Shown one piece after another: positions 46,701 through 54,724 of a stretch of 64,000 nt of DNA. How positions within the stretch are numbered: position 1 is the first letter of the stretch; each line of letters opens with the position of its first letter. The notes beneath the pieces are model-generated. The model saw only the letters and a program-made list of their open reading frames with translations. It was not told where the DNA came from and did not search any database. Where the stretch lies: NCBI GenBank assembly GCA_030682135.1, contig JAUXQT010000008.1:31325-95324 (forward strand). Direction: 5' to 3'. This stretch comes from Nitrospirota bacterium (GTDB lineage Bacteria > Nitrospirota > Nitrospiria > Nitrospirales > Nitrospiraceae). Made by a program: the position numbers and the translations under genes.

Positions 46701-47105
46701 GCGGCGGAGCCAAAGGCGTCGGAACCGTTGATTCTCTTAATCGACGACTCCTTGAGCATCCGGAAGTTCGTAGGCCGGATGTTGGAGTCCGCCGGGTATA
46801 AAGTCGATACCGCGGTGGATGGAGAAGAAGGCCTCCGTAAAGCATCGGCGCAAAACTACCGATTAATCCTTACCGATCTTGAGATGCCGAAGCTCAATGG
46901 CTATGAAGTGATCCAGGGATTACGCAGCCGGGCGCAGACACAGCAGACGCCGATTATTGTGATGACGACCAGAGCCGGAGATAAACACCGGCAAATGGCC
47001 CTGAATATCGGCGCGAGCTCGTATATTCCCAAGCCGGTAGAAGAGCGGGCTTTGATCCAGGAAATTGAGCGCTGGATCGGTAAAGAGGCCACCGTGCGTC
47101 AATAG
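43734..47105 (+). CDS. CheA-type hybrid histidine kinase with three Hpt domains and a receiver
   Basis: The 1123-residue protein has Hpt1 with H50 (AHKIRGASGLYG), Hpt2 with H196 (AHTLKGSAHTIGF) and Hpt3 with H374 (AHTLKGSAYTVGF). A dimerisation/kinase core follows (VSRDRLERLLNLVGELVIG, N-box LVRNAVYHGIEP, G-boxes EDDGAGLD and GRGVGMDVV). Then come a CheW-like domain and a C-terminal receiver with D1048 (LTDLEMPKLNG). This layout is typical of PilL/ChpA kinases that control type IV pili. Hpt1 is more divergent than the near-identical Hpt2 and Hpt3. Confidence 0.96.
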   Translation: MSSELDRDGLVDIFVAEAAEAMDLLTKAFHPSDGTTPTPAQLQEQYVWAHKIRGASGLYGYEGLALMGALMESTLEEAPSIEASLWPKALETLRGMVTSFESQLKVVAQGDPEDPSVSARWKDEVAKLFPSVPAMLPSEATLFTPDYLVPTLDPEVLSYFAPEAEEYLQTIESLLHRLRHDSKDGETIQTLYRTAHTLKGSAHTIGFTVVGDMAHPVEDCMIAVREGRVAMSSTLVGAIGRAVEVIRLLMRRDDENIAQLQHDVPEVIQALDRIRNGEGIPVETPAVAPVVSAVPTAAAVVDRSEASAIPETESSPASNPLTDEYLLPLLDAEVLSYFAPEAQEYLESLEAQLLRLEKEQHNPEVINQLFRTAHTLKGSAYTVGFQSIGDLTHYVEDFMGSVREGRVKILPGHTDVLLRSVDVVRLLMRRDSSSLDMLRQRFAVAMQGLKQLDQPMAAQAVESRPAVHAVASLVEQEAQDQQDAEPAKTVDGKAAEDREVIRVSRDRLERLLNLVGELVIGRGRLEQRLHMLENLSQQVLACKGRLVESVRSFEEKHTFTLPAASSSPASVPFQGVAGLSDFGSLEFDKYDDFNILARRISEVTADITESMTQLSGSIRRSHEDMSHLAQLTLGMRDEIARARMVPVGTPFTRFRRATREMARATGKEVTLVTSGEHTEVDTGVVERLVDPLVHLVRNAVYHGIEPAAVRVSKGKPAAGTIYLHAAHRGNAVLIEVEDDGAGLDVEKIRAKAVERGLIRPEVARVLPESEVIKFIFVPGFSTADQIGDQAGRGVGMDVVKRVIESMNGHIDVESIRGVGTKFTLNLPLTLLIATALMVKAGSERYAIPLPSVREVTMLTASSHQRMGERSILHVGDEAIEVQPLQQLLTRNRVPVEVGRPVVIVRTAAGMIGLLVDELLGRQEIVIKPLGSFKSLDRSSFGGATIDPEGRVVLVLDPARLLAREAPVAAGAELSFDDSASTEAVIPYVEAAEPKASEPLILLIDDSLSIRKFVGRMLESAGYKVDTAVDGEEGLRKASAQNYRLILTDLEMPKLNGYEVIQGLRSRAQTQQTPIIVMTTRAGDKHRQMALNIGASSYIPKPVEERALIQEIERWIGKEATVRQ

Positions 47106-47170
47106 GAGCTCATGGTGGAGGTCCTTCAGTCGGTTTTTAGTCACGAGCCATTTTCAGAACTGGAACGATC

Positions 47171-47689
47171 ATGAGTTTACGGGGTCATCTTAAATCGACG
47201 AATGTGCTTGTAGAGACGGGCAGCTTCTTAATCGTTCGTCTGGGGCGCATGTATCTGGCATTGCCTGCCGATGGCGTTCGCGGCGTGCTGACGCCAGAAG
47301 AGACCGGCCACGAACAGGCTGTGACGGCGGCGGGGTCGCTCTACCAACTGGTAGATCTTACTCACTTGTTCTCGGTGGTGGCCGATCTGTCCGGCCTCGA
47401 AGTACGGACGGTGTTGTATTCGAACGGCCATTCACATGGCGCGATTCGCGTCGAGCAGGTGGTCGGCTTAACGGACGTCGAACGAAAGAACTGTTTTCCG
47501 TTGCCGCCGCAGTTTCGATGCGATGAGCGACGGTGGTTTGGGGGGATGATGCTGTACGAGGACCTTCTGGTGTTGATCGTGAATCCTGCCTGGATGCTGG
47601 GAGAGTTGGCCGAGGTGGTCTCTCTGGGCGCGAGTGAGACCTCGCAGTTGGTCACCGCTGGTCCGCTCACAGTTGGTGGATCGTGCTGA
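47171..47689 (+). CDS. CheW-like protein, divergent
   Basis: The 172-residue protein shows a CheW-like beta-barrel pattern (GSFLIVRLGRMYLALPADGVRGVL, LYQLVDLTHLFSVV), but the usual NLRG motif is lost. It may act as an alternative coupling protein or kinase regulator. The stop overlaps the next GTG by 7 bases. Confidence 0.72.
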   Translation: MSLRGHLKSTNVLVETGSFLIVRLGRMYLALPADGVRGVLTPEETGHEQAVTAAGSLYQLVDLTHLFSVVADLSGLEVRTVLYSNGHSHGAIRVEQVVGLTDVERKNCFPLPPQFRCDERRWFGGMMLYEDLLVLIVNPAWMLGELAEVVSLGASETSQLVTAGPLTVGGSC

Positions 47690-48132
47690 GGGCGGCTCGA
47701 GGACAGCAGCAGGCTCAGACCACGAAACGGTCGTGGAATGTGGTGGTCTTTACCGTTGGTGGGATGAAGTTGGCCGCACGGACGGAAGATGTGGGAGGCG
47801 TGTCACCCTGGACTGACAGTATTCCCGTGCCGAGTCGGACACCGTTCGTGCAGGCGATGCAGAAACGGGACCATCAAGTGATGCCGGTGTATGAATTGGC
47901 GAACAGACTGAGTCGCACTTTGCAAGGAGATCCATTGCTGTGCCTGGTCGCGCGTCACGTCGATGGACCGATGGCGATCTGTATTGATGCGGCGGTACCC
48001 TCTCTTGAAACGGTGGATGCCGCAGCGATTCGTCCCACTATCAACGGTGATCTTGAAACGCTTGGGTCTGTCACTATTGGCGGAGAAGATGTAACGATCG
48101 TGGCGCTGCAACGACTGGGAAAGTTGGCATAG
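47683..48132 (+). CDS. CheW-like protein, short and divergent
   Basis: The 149-residue protein begins with a basic segment, then VVVFTVGGMKLAARTEDVGGV and HQVMPVYELANRL, which match the CheW core. It is the third CheW-like protein of the cluster. The GTG start overlaps the previous stop. It probably docks to the kinase or the receptor, as the other two are thought to do. Confidence 0.7.
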   Translation: MLRAARGQQQAQTTKRSWNVVVFTVGGMKLAARTEDVGGVSPWTDSIPVPSRTPFVQAMQKRDHQVMPVYELANRLSRTLQGDPLLCLVARHVDGPMAICIDAAVPSLETVDAAAIRPTINGDLETLGSVTIGGEDVTIVALQRLGKLA

Positions 48133-48174
48133 GACTTGATTCAAGGTATTGGGTCATGGGGAAAGGAAACTGAG

Positions 48175-49569
48175 ATGACTAAGGTGCTGGTTGCCGATGA
48201 CAGTATTGCCGTTCGGAAAGTCGCGGAGCGGTTGCTGACGGAGGCTGGATTTGGAGTCACGCTCGCTGCAAATGGTGAAGAGGCGTTGGCCTATTTAGCC
48301 AAAGAGAAGCCTGACCTGATCGTTTCCGACGTGATCATGCCGGATAAGAGCGGATACGAAGTCTGCGCCTTTGTGCGTGCGCACAGCGGGTTGGCGAATA
48401 CCCCGGTGCTTTTGATTTCCGGTATTGTCAACGAGGAGGTGACGAGGCAAGCTGAATCCTGTCATGCAGACGGAGTGTTGAAAAAGCCGTTCCAGGGTAC
48501 ATCTCTTAAGGACCGCGTGCTTGAGTTATTGGCCAAGAGACAAGCGCCGGTTGCTCCTGCTCCAACGCCTGTTGAGCCGGTGGCAGAGACTATTGAACCG
48601 ATTCAGAGTGCGCGTGTCAGCGATGAACAATTGGACACGTATCGGCAGACAGCTGCGCGATTGAAACCGCTTGAGGAAGAACTTCAGGTTGAACGAGACC
48701 GATCGGCACAACTCACTCAACGAGTGGCGCAACTAGAGGGCCAGTCGGGGAGCATCACGGAGCTTGAGTCGATGTTGGCCCGTGAGCGAGAGCAAACGGC
48801 TCTGCTGAAGGGAAAACTTGCAGAAGCCGAGCAGGCGACTGTCCGGGTCCAGGAGCTCGAGTCAATATTAAAAGACGAACGCGAGCAGGCAGTAGAGGCC
48901 AAAAATCTGGGAGTCGTGGCGGAGAGTCTGAAGGCTCGCGTGCAGGAACTGGAAGAGGCGCTTCAGAAAGAACGTGAGGGCAGGGCCCAAGAGGCCTTAG
49001 GTCTCGCCGAGGTGCAGAAGCGTGCGAGTCGTGTCCAGGAGATGGAGGCGACGTTGCATGCCGAGCGTCAGGCAGCCACGCAACTAGTCCAACAGATGAC
49101 TGCGATGGAAAAGACCGTAGCCCGGTCTCAAGAACTGGCGCAGCAATTAGCGCAAGAGCAGGAACGTACAAGCGACCTGACGCGCCAGGCAGATGAGGCT
49201 GAACGCCAGGCAGCCGCGCAACTGGCGCAGGAGCAAAAGCATGTGCAGGAGCTCTCTCGGCGTGTGGCTGAGCACGAACAGGTTGTCGCACGGATGAGCA
49301 TATTGGAGCAAACCTTGGCTGCCGAACAGGACAAGAATCACGACCTTGCTGCGCGCCTTTCCGAGTCTCAACTTGCATCGGAACGAGTGCAGGAGTTTGA
49401 ATCGTTGCTTCAGGTCGAGCGAGAACGGAATAGCCTTCTGGCCAAGCGTGCAACTGACACTGAACAGGCAGCAGAGCAGGCAACCAAACGGTTTGAAGAA
49501 ATGGCGACCAAGCTTGGCGAGATCGCAGGGTTGGCCTCTCAGCTGGGGAGTGGAAAGCGACGGTCCTGA
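48175..49569 (+). CDS. Response regulator with long coiled coil, FrzS-like architecture
   Basis: The 464-residue protein has a receiver domain (about residues 1-120) with all key residues (ADDS, SDVIMPDKSG, LISG, LKKPF). After a Pro-rich linker comes a coiled coil of about 310 residues made of repeated VQELE-type heptads. This order resembles Myxococcus FrzS, which couples chemosensory signals to type IV pili at the pole. The receiver here is canonical, unlike the FrzS pseudo-receiver. The ATG is preceded by AAAGGAAACTGAG. Confidence 0.85.
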   Translation: MTKVLVADDSIAVRKVAERLLTEAGFGVTLAANGEEALAYLAKEKPDLIVSDVIMPDKSGYEVCAFVRAHSGLANTPVLLISGIVNEEVTRQAESCHADGVLKKPFQGTSLKDRVLELLAKRQAPVAPAPTPVEPVAETIEPIQSARVSDEQLDTYRQTAARLKPLEEELQVERDRSAQLTQRVAQLEGQSGSITELESMLAREREQTALLKGKLAEAEQATVRVQELESILKDEREQAVEAKNLGVVAESLKARVQELEEALQKEREGRAQEALGLAEVQKRASRVQEMEATLHAERQAATQLVQQMTAMEKTVARSQELAQQLAQEQERTSDLTRQADEAERQAAAQLAQEQKHVQELSRRVAEHEQVVARMSILEQTLAAEQDKNHDLAARLSESQLASERVQEFESLLQVERERNSLLAKRATDTEQAAEQATKRFEEMATKLGEIAGLASQLGSGKRRS

Positions 49570-49618
49570 ACCGTTATGCCTCCCGCAAGAACTGTCACAG
49601 TCGTGAAGGACTGAGGTT

Positions 49619-50566
49619 ATGGCTGCTGAGACGACAGATGATTTCCAGAAAGAGCTGATCGATCTCTTTGTTCAGGAGGCACAAGAATGGCTTCAGAACA
49701 TCCATGTCGCCCTTGATGAGTTGCAACAGGGCCCAGCGCCGGAACGGCATGCCAAACTCATCGGGATCATTTCAGCAGGAGTGACGAATCTCGGGGGATC
49801 CGCGGCCACAATCAATCTTCCAGATGTCGAGCAGGCCAGTTTCAAGGCCATTCCCTTCATCGAGGCCATCCGGGATCCGAATAAATCGCTTTCCGTTCAG
49901 GACTTTCTCTCCCTCTGTAAACAGTTAGGACAGATTCATGCGGCCTTGACCCAGGCCACGGGCATCTCTTTTGAGGATGACGGGAGTGGCGCAGCGGTTG
50001 AGGCCGCCTGTTCGAGTCTCTCATCTGCTGAGTTTCTGCAGGCCTTACAAGGGTTGGAGGAGAGACAGCCGCAAGCGGCTATGTCCGGACGCAACGTGAT
50101 CCGGGCCATGATCGAGCAGATAGAAGGGCAGGTTCAGGCCGGCGTCGGGCAAGTGGATGCGACGGTGATTCAGGGCTATCTGACTCGCGTGTCTGAAGCG
50201 GAAGAGTCATTTCTTGACGCGATTGGCAAGCAAGTGCCAGCGATTTCTGAGAAGCTGAATATTCTCGTGCAGGACGGGGACGAACCCGCCTCCCGCATGG
50301 CGGCTCTCGACGTCTCACTTCAGGACGTGGCACGGCTTCGGATCGAAGCGCAGCAGGTGAACGCGGGGGCGGCCATGCTGTTTTTTGCAGGGTTACACAG
50401 TTTACTGACGGTGGTGGCGCAGCGCCGAGTGTGTCTGGCTGCCGCGCGGGTGGACAGGGTGAAGGCCAGGCTTCACGTCATGGGGACCGCGATCTGCGAG
50501 TGGGCGGAGCATGGGCGTGCTCAGCGTGCCGCGATCAATCAGTTGCTTCCCTCCAGCCAGTCGTGA
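49619..50566 (+). CDS. His-less Hpt-like protein, paralogue of the C-terminal half of the HD-GYP protein
   Basis: The 315-residue protein opens with an Hpt-like helical bundle (LIDLFVQEAQEWLQNI, then LIGIISAGVTNLGGSAATI). Where CheA Hpt domains have the phosphorylated histidine in AHTLKGSA, this protein has T56 in GVTNLGGSA. The rest is all-helical and ends WAEHGRAQRAAINQLLPS. The same two parts, in the same order, form the C-terminal half of the HD-GYP protein encoded two genes downstream. It may dock on receiver domains or act as a decoy. No family name is recognised. Confidence 0.75.
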   Translation: MAAETTDDFQKELIDLFVQEAQEWLQNIHVALDELQQGPAPERHAKLIGIISAGVTNLGGSAATINLPDVEQASFKAIPFIEAIRDPNKSLSVQDFLSLCKQLGQIHAALTQATGISFEDDGSGAAVEAACSSLSSAEFLQALQGLEERQPQAAMSGRNVIRAMIEQIEGQVQAGVGQVDATVIQGYLTRVSEAEESFLDAIGKQVPAISEKLNILVQDGDEPASRMAALDVSLQDVARLRIEAQQVNAGAAMLFFAGLHSLLTVVAQRRVCLAAARVDRVKARLHVMGTAICEWAEHGRAQRAAINQLLPSSQS

Positions 50567-50645
50567 GCGATGTGCCTGAACCCCGCACAGAATTTCGTCG
50601 AGATGCCTGCGGGAGTCGTAATCGACGCGCGAAGATGATGGCCCA

Positions 50646-51452
50646 ATGACGACAGACGTAGATTATACGAAGTATTGGGGGCTCCAAACCCTTCCGTTCG
50701 ACAATGTGCCTGACCCGCGATTCTATGTGCCCTGCGCCCAGCATGATACGGCCTATCAGTGGTTGAGTTACGGAATTCAGACCCGCAAGGGCATGCTCTT
50801 GCTCACCGGCGACATCGGGTGCGGGAAAACGTTGCTCAGCCGCCGGCTGATCGGCGGGCTGTCGCCCGTACAGTATGATATCGCGCTGGTTGCCAATCCT
50901 GCATTGTCCCCCTCAGAATTGTTGGATGAGGTGTTGTCTCAGTTCGGACTCGACCCCGTGCGATCCAAAGCAGGACGATTGCAGCAGCTCAATGAGCGCC
51001 TGCAGCTGAACGCACAACGCGGGATCAGTTCGGTCTTGATCGTGGATGAGGCGCAAGCGATTGAACGGGTCAAAGGATTCGAGGAGCTGCGATTGCTGAC
51101 GAATTTCCAACTCAATGACCGGTTCTTGTTGACGGTAGTGTTGATCGGCCAGCCTGAATTGCGTCATCGTGTCGCGAACATTCCACAACTGAACCAGCGA
51201 ATTGCGGTCCGTGCCCACCTGGGCCCCTTCACAGCCAAGGAGACGGCGTCATACATGAAGGCCCGGATGGGCATCGCGACTCATCGGACAGATGTGTTTA
51301 CGAAAGAGGCAGTGTCAGCCATTTACGAGCAGACTCAAGGGATTGGGCGGTTGATCAATGCACTCTGCGATCAATGCCTCTTTGCCGGATCCCTCGAAAA
51401 CATGATAGAGATCGATGATCGACTTGTTCAGCGAGTCGGGCAATGTCTATGA
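50646..51452 (+). CDS. ExeA/GspA-like AAA ATPase
   Basis: The 268-residue ATPase has YWGLQTLPFDNVPDPRFYVP, the hallmark N-terminus of ExeA-type ATPases. Walker A is GDIGCGKT (55-62), Walker B VLIVDEAQ (D135, E136) and a sensor region LIGQPELRHRVANIPQLNQRI follows. ExeA-type ATPases help assemble secretin complexes or work with type IV pilus machinery. Here it lacks the usual peptidoglycan-binding partner domain and lies between the His-less Hpt protein and the HD-GYP protein. Confidence 0.9.
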   Translation: MTTDVDYTKYWGLQTLPFDNVPDPRFYVPCAQHDTAYQWLSYGIQTRKGMLLLTGDIGCGKTLLSRRLIGGLSPVQYDIALVANPALSPSELLDEVLSQFGLDPVRSKAGRLQQLNERLQLNAQRGISSVLIVDEAQAIERVKGFEELRLLTNFQLNDRFLLTVVLIGQPELRHRVANIPQLNQRIAVRAHLGPFTAKETASYMKARMGIATHRTDVFTKEAVSAIYEQTQGIGRLINALCDQCLFAGSLENMIEIDDRLVQRVGQCL

Positions 51453-51489
51453 TGTGTCGTTCAATGCTCAAGGAGAACGGCCGAAGGCC

Positions 51490-53577
51490 ATGAAGGAATA
51501 TAACGTGCCCGATTGGTATCAGATTGCACTGGAGCACTTGACGGGCGTGGCTCTGGCCGTCCAGCGGCAGGACACCCTCGACTTAGAGCCCGTATCTACT
51601 CTGGCGACAGCTCTTGTGGAGGCACTCAAGAAAAGCGACCAATTACTCGTGCAGGCGATGAGCGGCCCTGCAGGCTCTCCGTTAATTACCAATCTTGTGA
51701 ATGTCGGGATTGTGGCGACGAAGGTCGGAGCCGGGCTGGGTTACCACGGGAAAGAGTTGGAGCGGTTGACGTTCGCAGGGCTTCTGCATGACATCGGCCT
51801 GTTTGCTGTACCGCAGTCGGTCATCAGTAAATCGAGCCGGTTGACCCATGACGAACGGATGTTGATCGAACAACATCCGGATCTCGGCTATGAGGCGATT
51901 CGAAAAGCTGGTCCGCAATACGATTGGCTGGCGCAAGTGGTGCGTCAAGCCCATGAGCGGTGGAACGGACAGGGATACCCCAATAAGCTGAAGGGGCGGC
52001 AGATCAGCGAGTTTGCCCAAATCATCGGGGTGGTGGATGTCTTCGATGCCCTGGTGAGCCCACGGGGCTATCGCCGCCGATATTTCCCGCATGAAGCGGT
52101 GCGTGAATTGATGGTAGCGGAACGAACGGCATTTCCGCGCGAGGTGATGAAGGCGTTGGTCGAACAATTGTCGGCCTATCCGCTCGGGACCTCGGTCCGG
52201 TTAACCACCGGAGAGGTGGGGACCGTAAAGCACATCAATACGAACTACCCGCTTCGTCCGATCGTCTGGATCGAGGGCGATTCAGTCCACGACCAGGAAC
52301 CACGGCAGCTTGATTTGAGCCTGACCCCGCTCGTGTCCATCGTGCAAACTCTTGAACCGCCCGACGTCGCTCGTTTGTTCTTTCCGACAAGGGAGAAGAG
52401 TCCAACGCCATCTGCGGTCGTTCCAGCCGCATCCGATCAGTTCACGTCGTTGTTGGAAGGGTTGGATGCCCTGGCCAGCGCGATTCAAGGCGCGGTCGAG
52501 TCTAAGACTCCTGCACGAGAACAGGAGTCGACGATGTTGTCGGGCGAGCGGAGATGGACGGTTCGCTCTTCTTCTCAGGATCTGACGGATCCCAGCTTTG
52601 AGAAGGAAGTGATCGGGCTCTTTGCCCTCGAAGCCCATGAATGGCTGGCTCAAATTCAGGCGGCGTTGAGACAACTGGGTGAGGGGACGCATGAAACCAT
52701 GCGTCCGAAGCTCTACGGGATTCTCTTGCACGGTATAACGAATCTTGCCAAGTCCGCGGCAACGGTGCAATTTCATGCCATTGAGCAGATGGCCTCGAAC
52801 CTGCTTCCCATTCTCCACGATGTGGGACGTCAGGAGCCGCGCGCGATGACGGCAGCGCTCCTATCGCTTCAGGAGGGCTTGGATCGGATCAATGTGGCTG
52901 TGCGTCGCTTAGCCGGCGACCAAGAGAGCGGCTCGGCTGAACAGGATGGCCTGTCTGTTGGATCGGAGGAAAAATCTCCACAGGCCTTTCCTGACATTGC
53001 TGTGTATGAACCGACGGTTCAGGCAGGTCAGGCTCCAGTGACCACCGGGCCATCCAACCCACCGCTTCTTCATGCGCTACGGGATCTGCAGCAGGCGCGT
53101 GCCCGCTCGATGCAGCCGGCGCGCGATGTGCTTGAGGCCGTGATCAGCCGAGCCGAGCGGGAAGCCAATCATCTCGATGTGGCTGCCGTTGGGCAGATAT
53201 TGACCGAACTCGACCGTCTCGACGATGAGTTTCTTCAGGAAGTCCGTCGCCAGGTCCCGATCATGAGTCGGACGCTTGAAGAGTTGCGCGCGCGCGGGCC
53301 GATGGATTTCGTGACGGCGTCTCAACTCGATCCGATCGTCCAGCAGGTTGAGGTCCTCTACGACATGGCTAACCATGTGCAAGCGACGATGATCACGATG
53401 TTTTTGCAAGGGCTGCGCTCCTTTCTCATGGTGGCGGCGTATCGGAAAACCTCGACCTTGCCGCAACGACTGGAAACCGTTCAGGGCCGGATTCATGCGT
53501 TGATTCCCATGGCGGAGCAATGGGTCAATATCGGGCGTGTCGAGCGATCGGCCATCGGTAATATTTTGCCTGTCTAG
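51490..53577 (+). CDS. HD-GYP phosphodiesterase with C-terminal His-less Hpt module
   Basis: From the ATG at 51490 (alternative 51415) the protein has 695 residues. The HD-GYP domain spans about residues 60-230, with H100-D101 in LLHDIG and HERWNGQGYP near residue 155, so c-di-GMP hydrolysis is likely. A Pro-rich linker (about 300-350) leads to an Hpt-like bundle (about 367-470) where T417 replaces the histidine (GITNLAKSAAT). A helical domain then matches the end of the 315-residue paralogue. It may convert the chemosensory state into a c-di-GMP level. Confidence 0.85.
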   Translation: MKEYNVPDWYQIALEHLTGVALAVQRQDTLDLEPVSTLATALVEALKKSDQLLVQAMSGPAGSPLITNLVNVGIVATKVGAGLGYHGKELERLTFAGLLHDIGLFAVPQSVISKSSRLTHDERMLIEQHPDLGYEAIRKAGPQYDWLAQVVRQAHERWNGQGYPNKLKGRQISEFAQIIGVVDVFDALVSPRGYRRRYFPHEAVRELMVAERTAFPREVMKALVEQLSAYPLGTSVRLTTGEVGTVKHINTNYPLRPIVWIEGDSVHDQEPRQLDLSLTPLVSIVQTLEPPDVARLFFPTREKSPTPSAVVPAASDQFTSLLEGLDALASAIQGAVESKTPAREQESTMLSGERRWTVRSSSQDLTDPSFEKEVIGLFALEAHEWLAQIQAALRQLGEGTHETMRPKLYGILLHGITNLAKSAATVQFHAIEQMASNLLPILHDVGRQEPRAMTAALLSLQEGLDRINVAVRRLAGDQESGSAEQDGLSVGSEEKSPQAFPDIAVYEPTVQAGQAPVTTGPSNPPLLHALRDLQQARARSMQPARDVLEAVISRAEREANHLDVAAVGQILTELDRLDDEFLQEVRRQVPIMSRTLEELRARGPMDFVTASQLDPIVQQVEVLYDMANHVQATMITMFLQGLRSFLMVAAYRKTSTLPQRLETVQGRIHALIPMAEQWVNIGRVERSAIGNILPV

Positions 53578-54184
53578 CTTCGCCCTGCTGATCTGCACAG
53601 TTCTGTACGATTGTTGCGAGAAAATCCTCCTGATCGTATCGGAACGGTGTCGATCCTCTCCGTAGATTTCTGCGTCATCAGCGCATCTCCATGGAATTGC
53701 AGAGATTGCAGTGCCTACCGATTGGGCAATCAGTGTGATGCGCTGTTCCGACATCGTATTGGCCACTCATCCACATGGTTATCCACAAGCCGTACACATG
53801 TTTTGTGGACACCGAGCGTGTGATGTCAACGGCCTCATTTCTTCAGGCCTTATCCAGCGCAGAACTTCATGGGGGCGACAGTGAAAGACGGCTTGGAGAA
53901 AGCCGCGTCGCAGTCGACATCTGGATTCATCCTATAGAGGCTGTCGATGGGTCTCCGGCTTCTCACAATCAGCTGTCCTGTCTGCTGTTGCTCAGGTGTC
54001 AGCCTCAATTCATCAGCTAGTCGTGGGGATTGGACGGCCAACTCATCAGCACGGCAGAATAGATCGGTCTCCTCTTTCCGCGCATGCGATACACGACAGA
54101 AGAATGGTATGATGCCGCCGATTTACGGTCTTTCTTCGTCGAGGACGAGAAGCCTGTCAGCGTAATGAGGTGGGGGAACGGCTG
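53578..54184. other. Intergenic region with DnaA-box-like cluster
   Basis: About 600 bases without a clear gene. TTATCCACA at 53779-53787 is a perfect DnaA box. TCATCCACA (53767-53775) and GTGTCCACA (on the minus strand, near 53814-53822) are close variants. A short minus-strand open frame (53850-54041) looks gene-like but is not supported. The promoter of the next gene should also lie here. Confidence 0.4.
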
Positions 54185-54706
54185 ATGCCAAAACTTGTGA
54201 CAGTCTTGCGGCCCGAGAAAATTCAGGAGCAAGCTCGTATCTATGTGCGGTCGTATATTCTGATGCCGTCCGGGGTGGTCGGACTGGTCTGTATGATTGG
54301 AGGGCTGGGATCGCTCGGCTATCAACTACTGGCGAACCATACCTATACATCGTTAACTTTTCTCGCCAGCTCGGGTCTCCTTGTGATCGGCGCATTGTTC
54401 GGGTGGGGGCAAACTCGGTATCATCGTTATCTGTTGGCCGCCTTTCCGGAGGTGTATGCGGCGCGGATGCGCACGGCGGTGGTGCAAGGCAGCAAGAAGG
54501 CCAAGGCCGCGCCGGAGATGCCGGAAATCACCCATGTCGGACGAGGCTTCGTTCCGATACTCACCGTTGCCGCGGTGGCACTGATCTTCAGCGCATCGGC
54601 CGCAGCCATGATGGAGGGGGACCTTGATCCCTTTCCGGCTGTACTGATTCCCTGGGCGGGATTCTACTGGGCTAAGCTGTTTGGGTGGCGTGGAATTATC
54701 GGCTAG
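54185..54706 (+). CDS. Membrane protein of unknown function
   Basis: The ATG (preceded by GGTGGGGG) gives 173 residues with about four hydrophobic segments: near residues 30-48, 58-76, 125-143 and 148-165. Between them is a basic, probably cytoplasmic loop (QGSKKAKAAPEM). It faces the lpxD gene tail to tail and shows no recognised family. A transporter or membrane-stress role cannot be assigned. Confidence 0.65.
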   Translation: MPKLVTVLRPEKIQEQARIYVRSYILMPSGVVGLVCMIGGLGSLGYQLLANHTYTSLTFLASSGLLVIGALFGWGQTRYHRYLLAAFPEVYAARMRTAVVQGSKKAKAAPEMPEITHVGRGFVPILTVAAVALIFSASAAAMMEGDLDPFPAVLIPWAGFYWAKLFGWRGIIG

Positions 54707-54724
54707 GGGGAGAAAACCGATCCG

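Noticed and set aside
53850..54041. 63-codon minus-strand frame with LADELRLTPEQQ
   Set aside because: Short, without ribosome-binding site or a family match; could be chance or a remnant.
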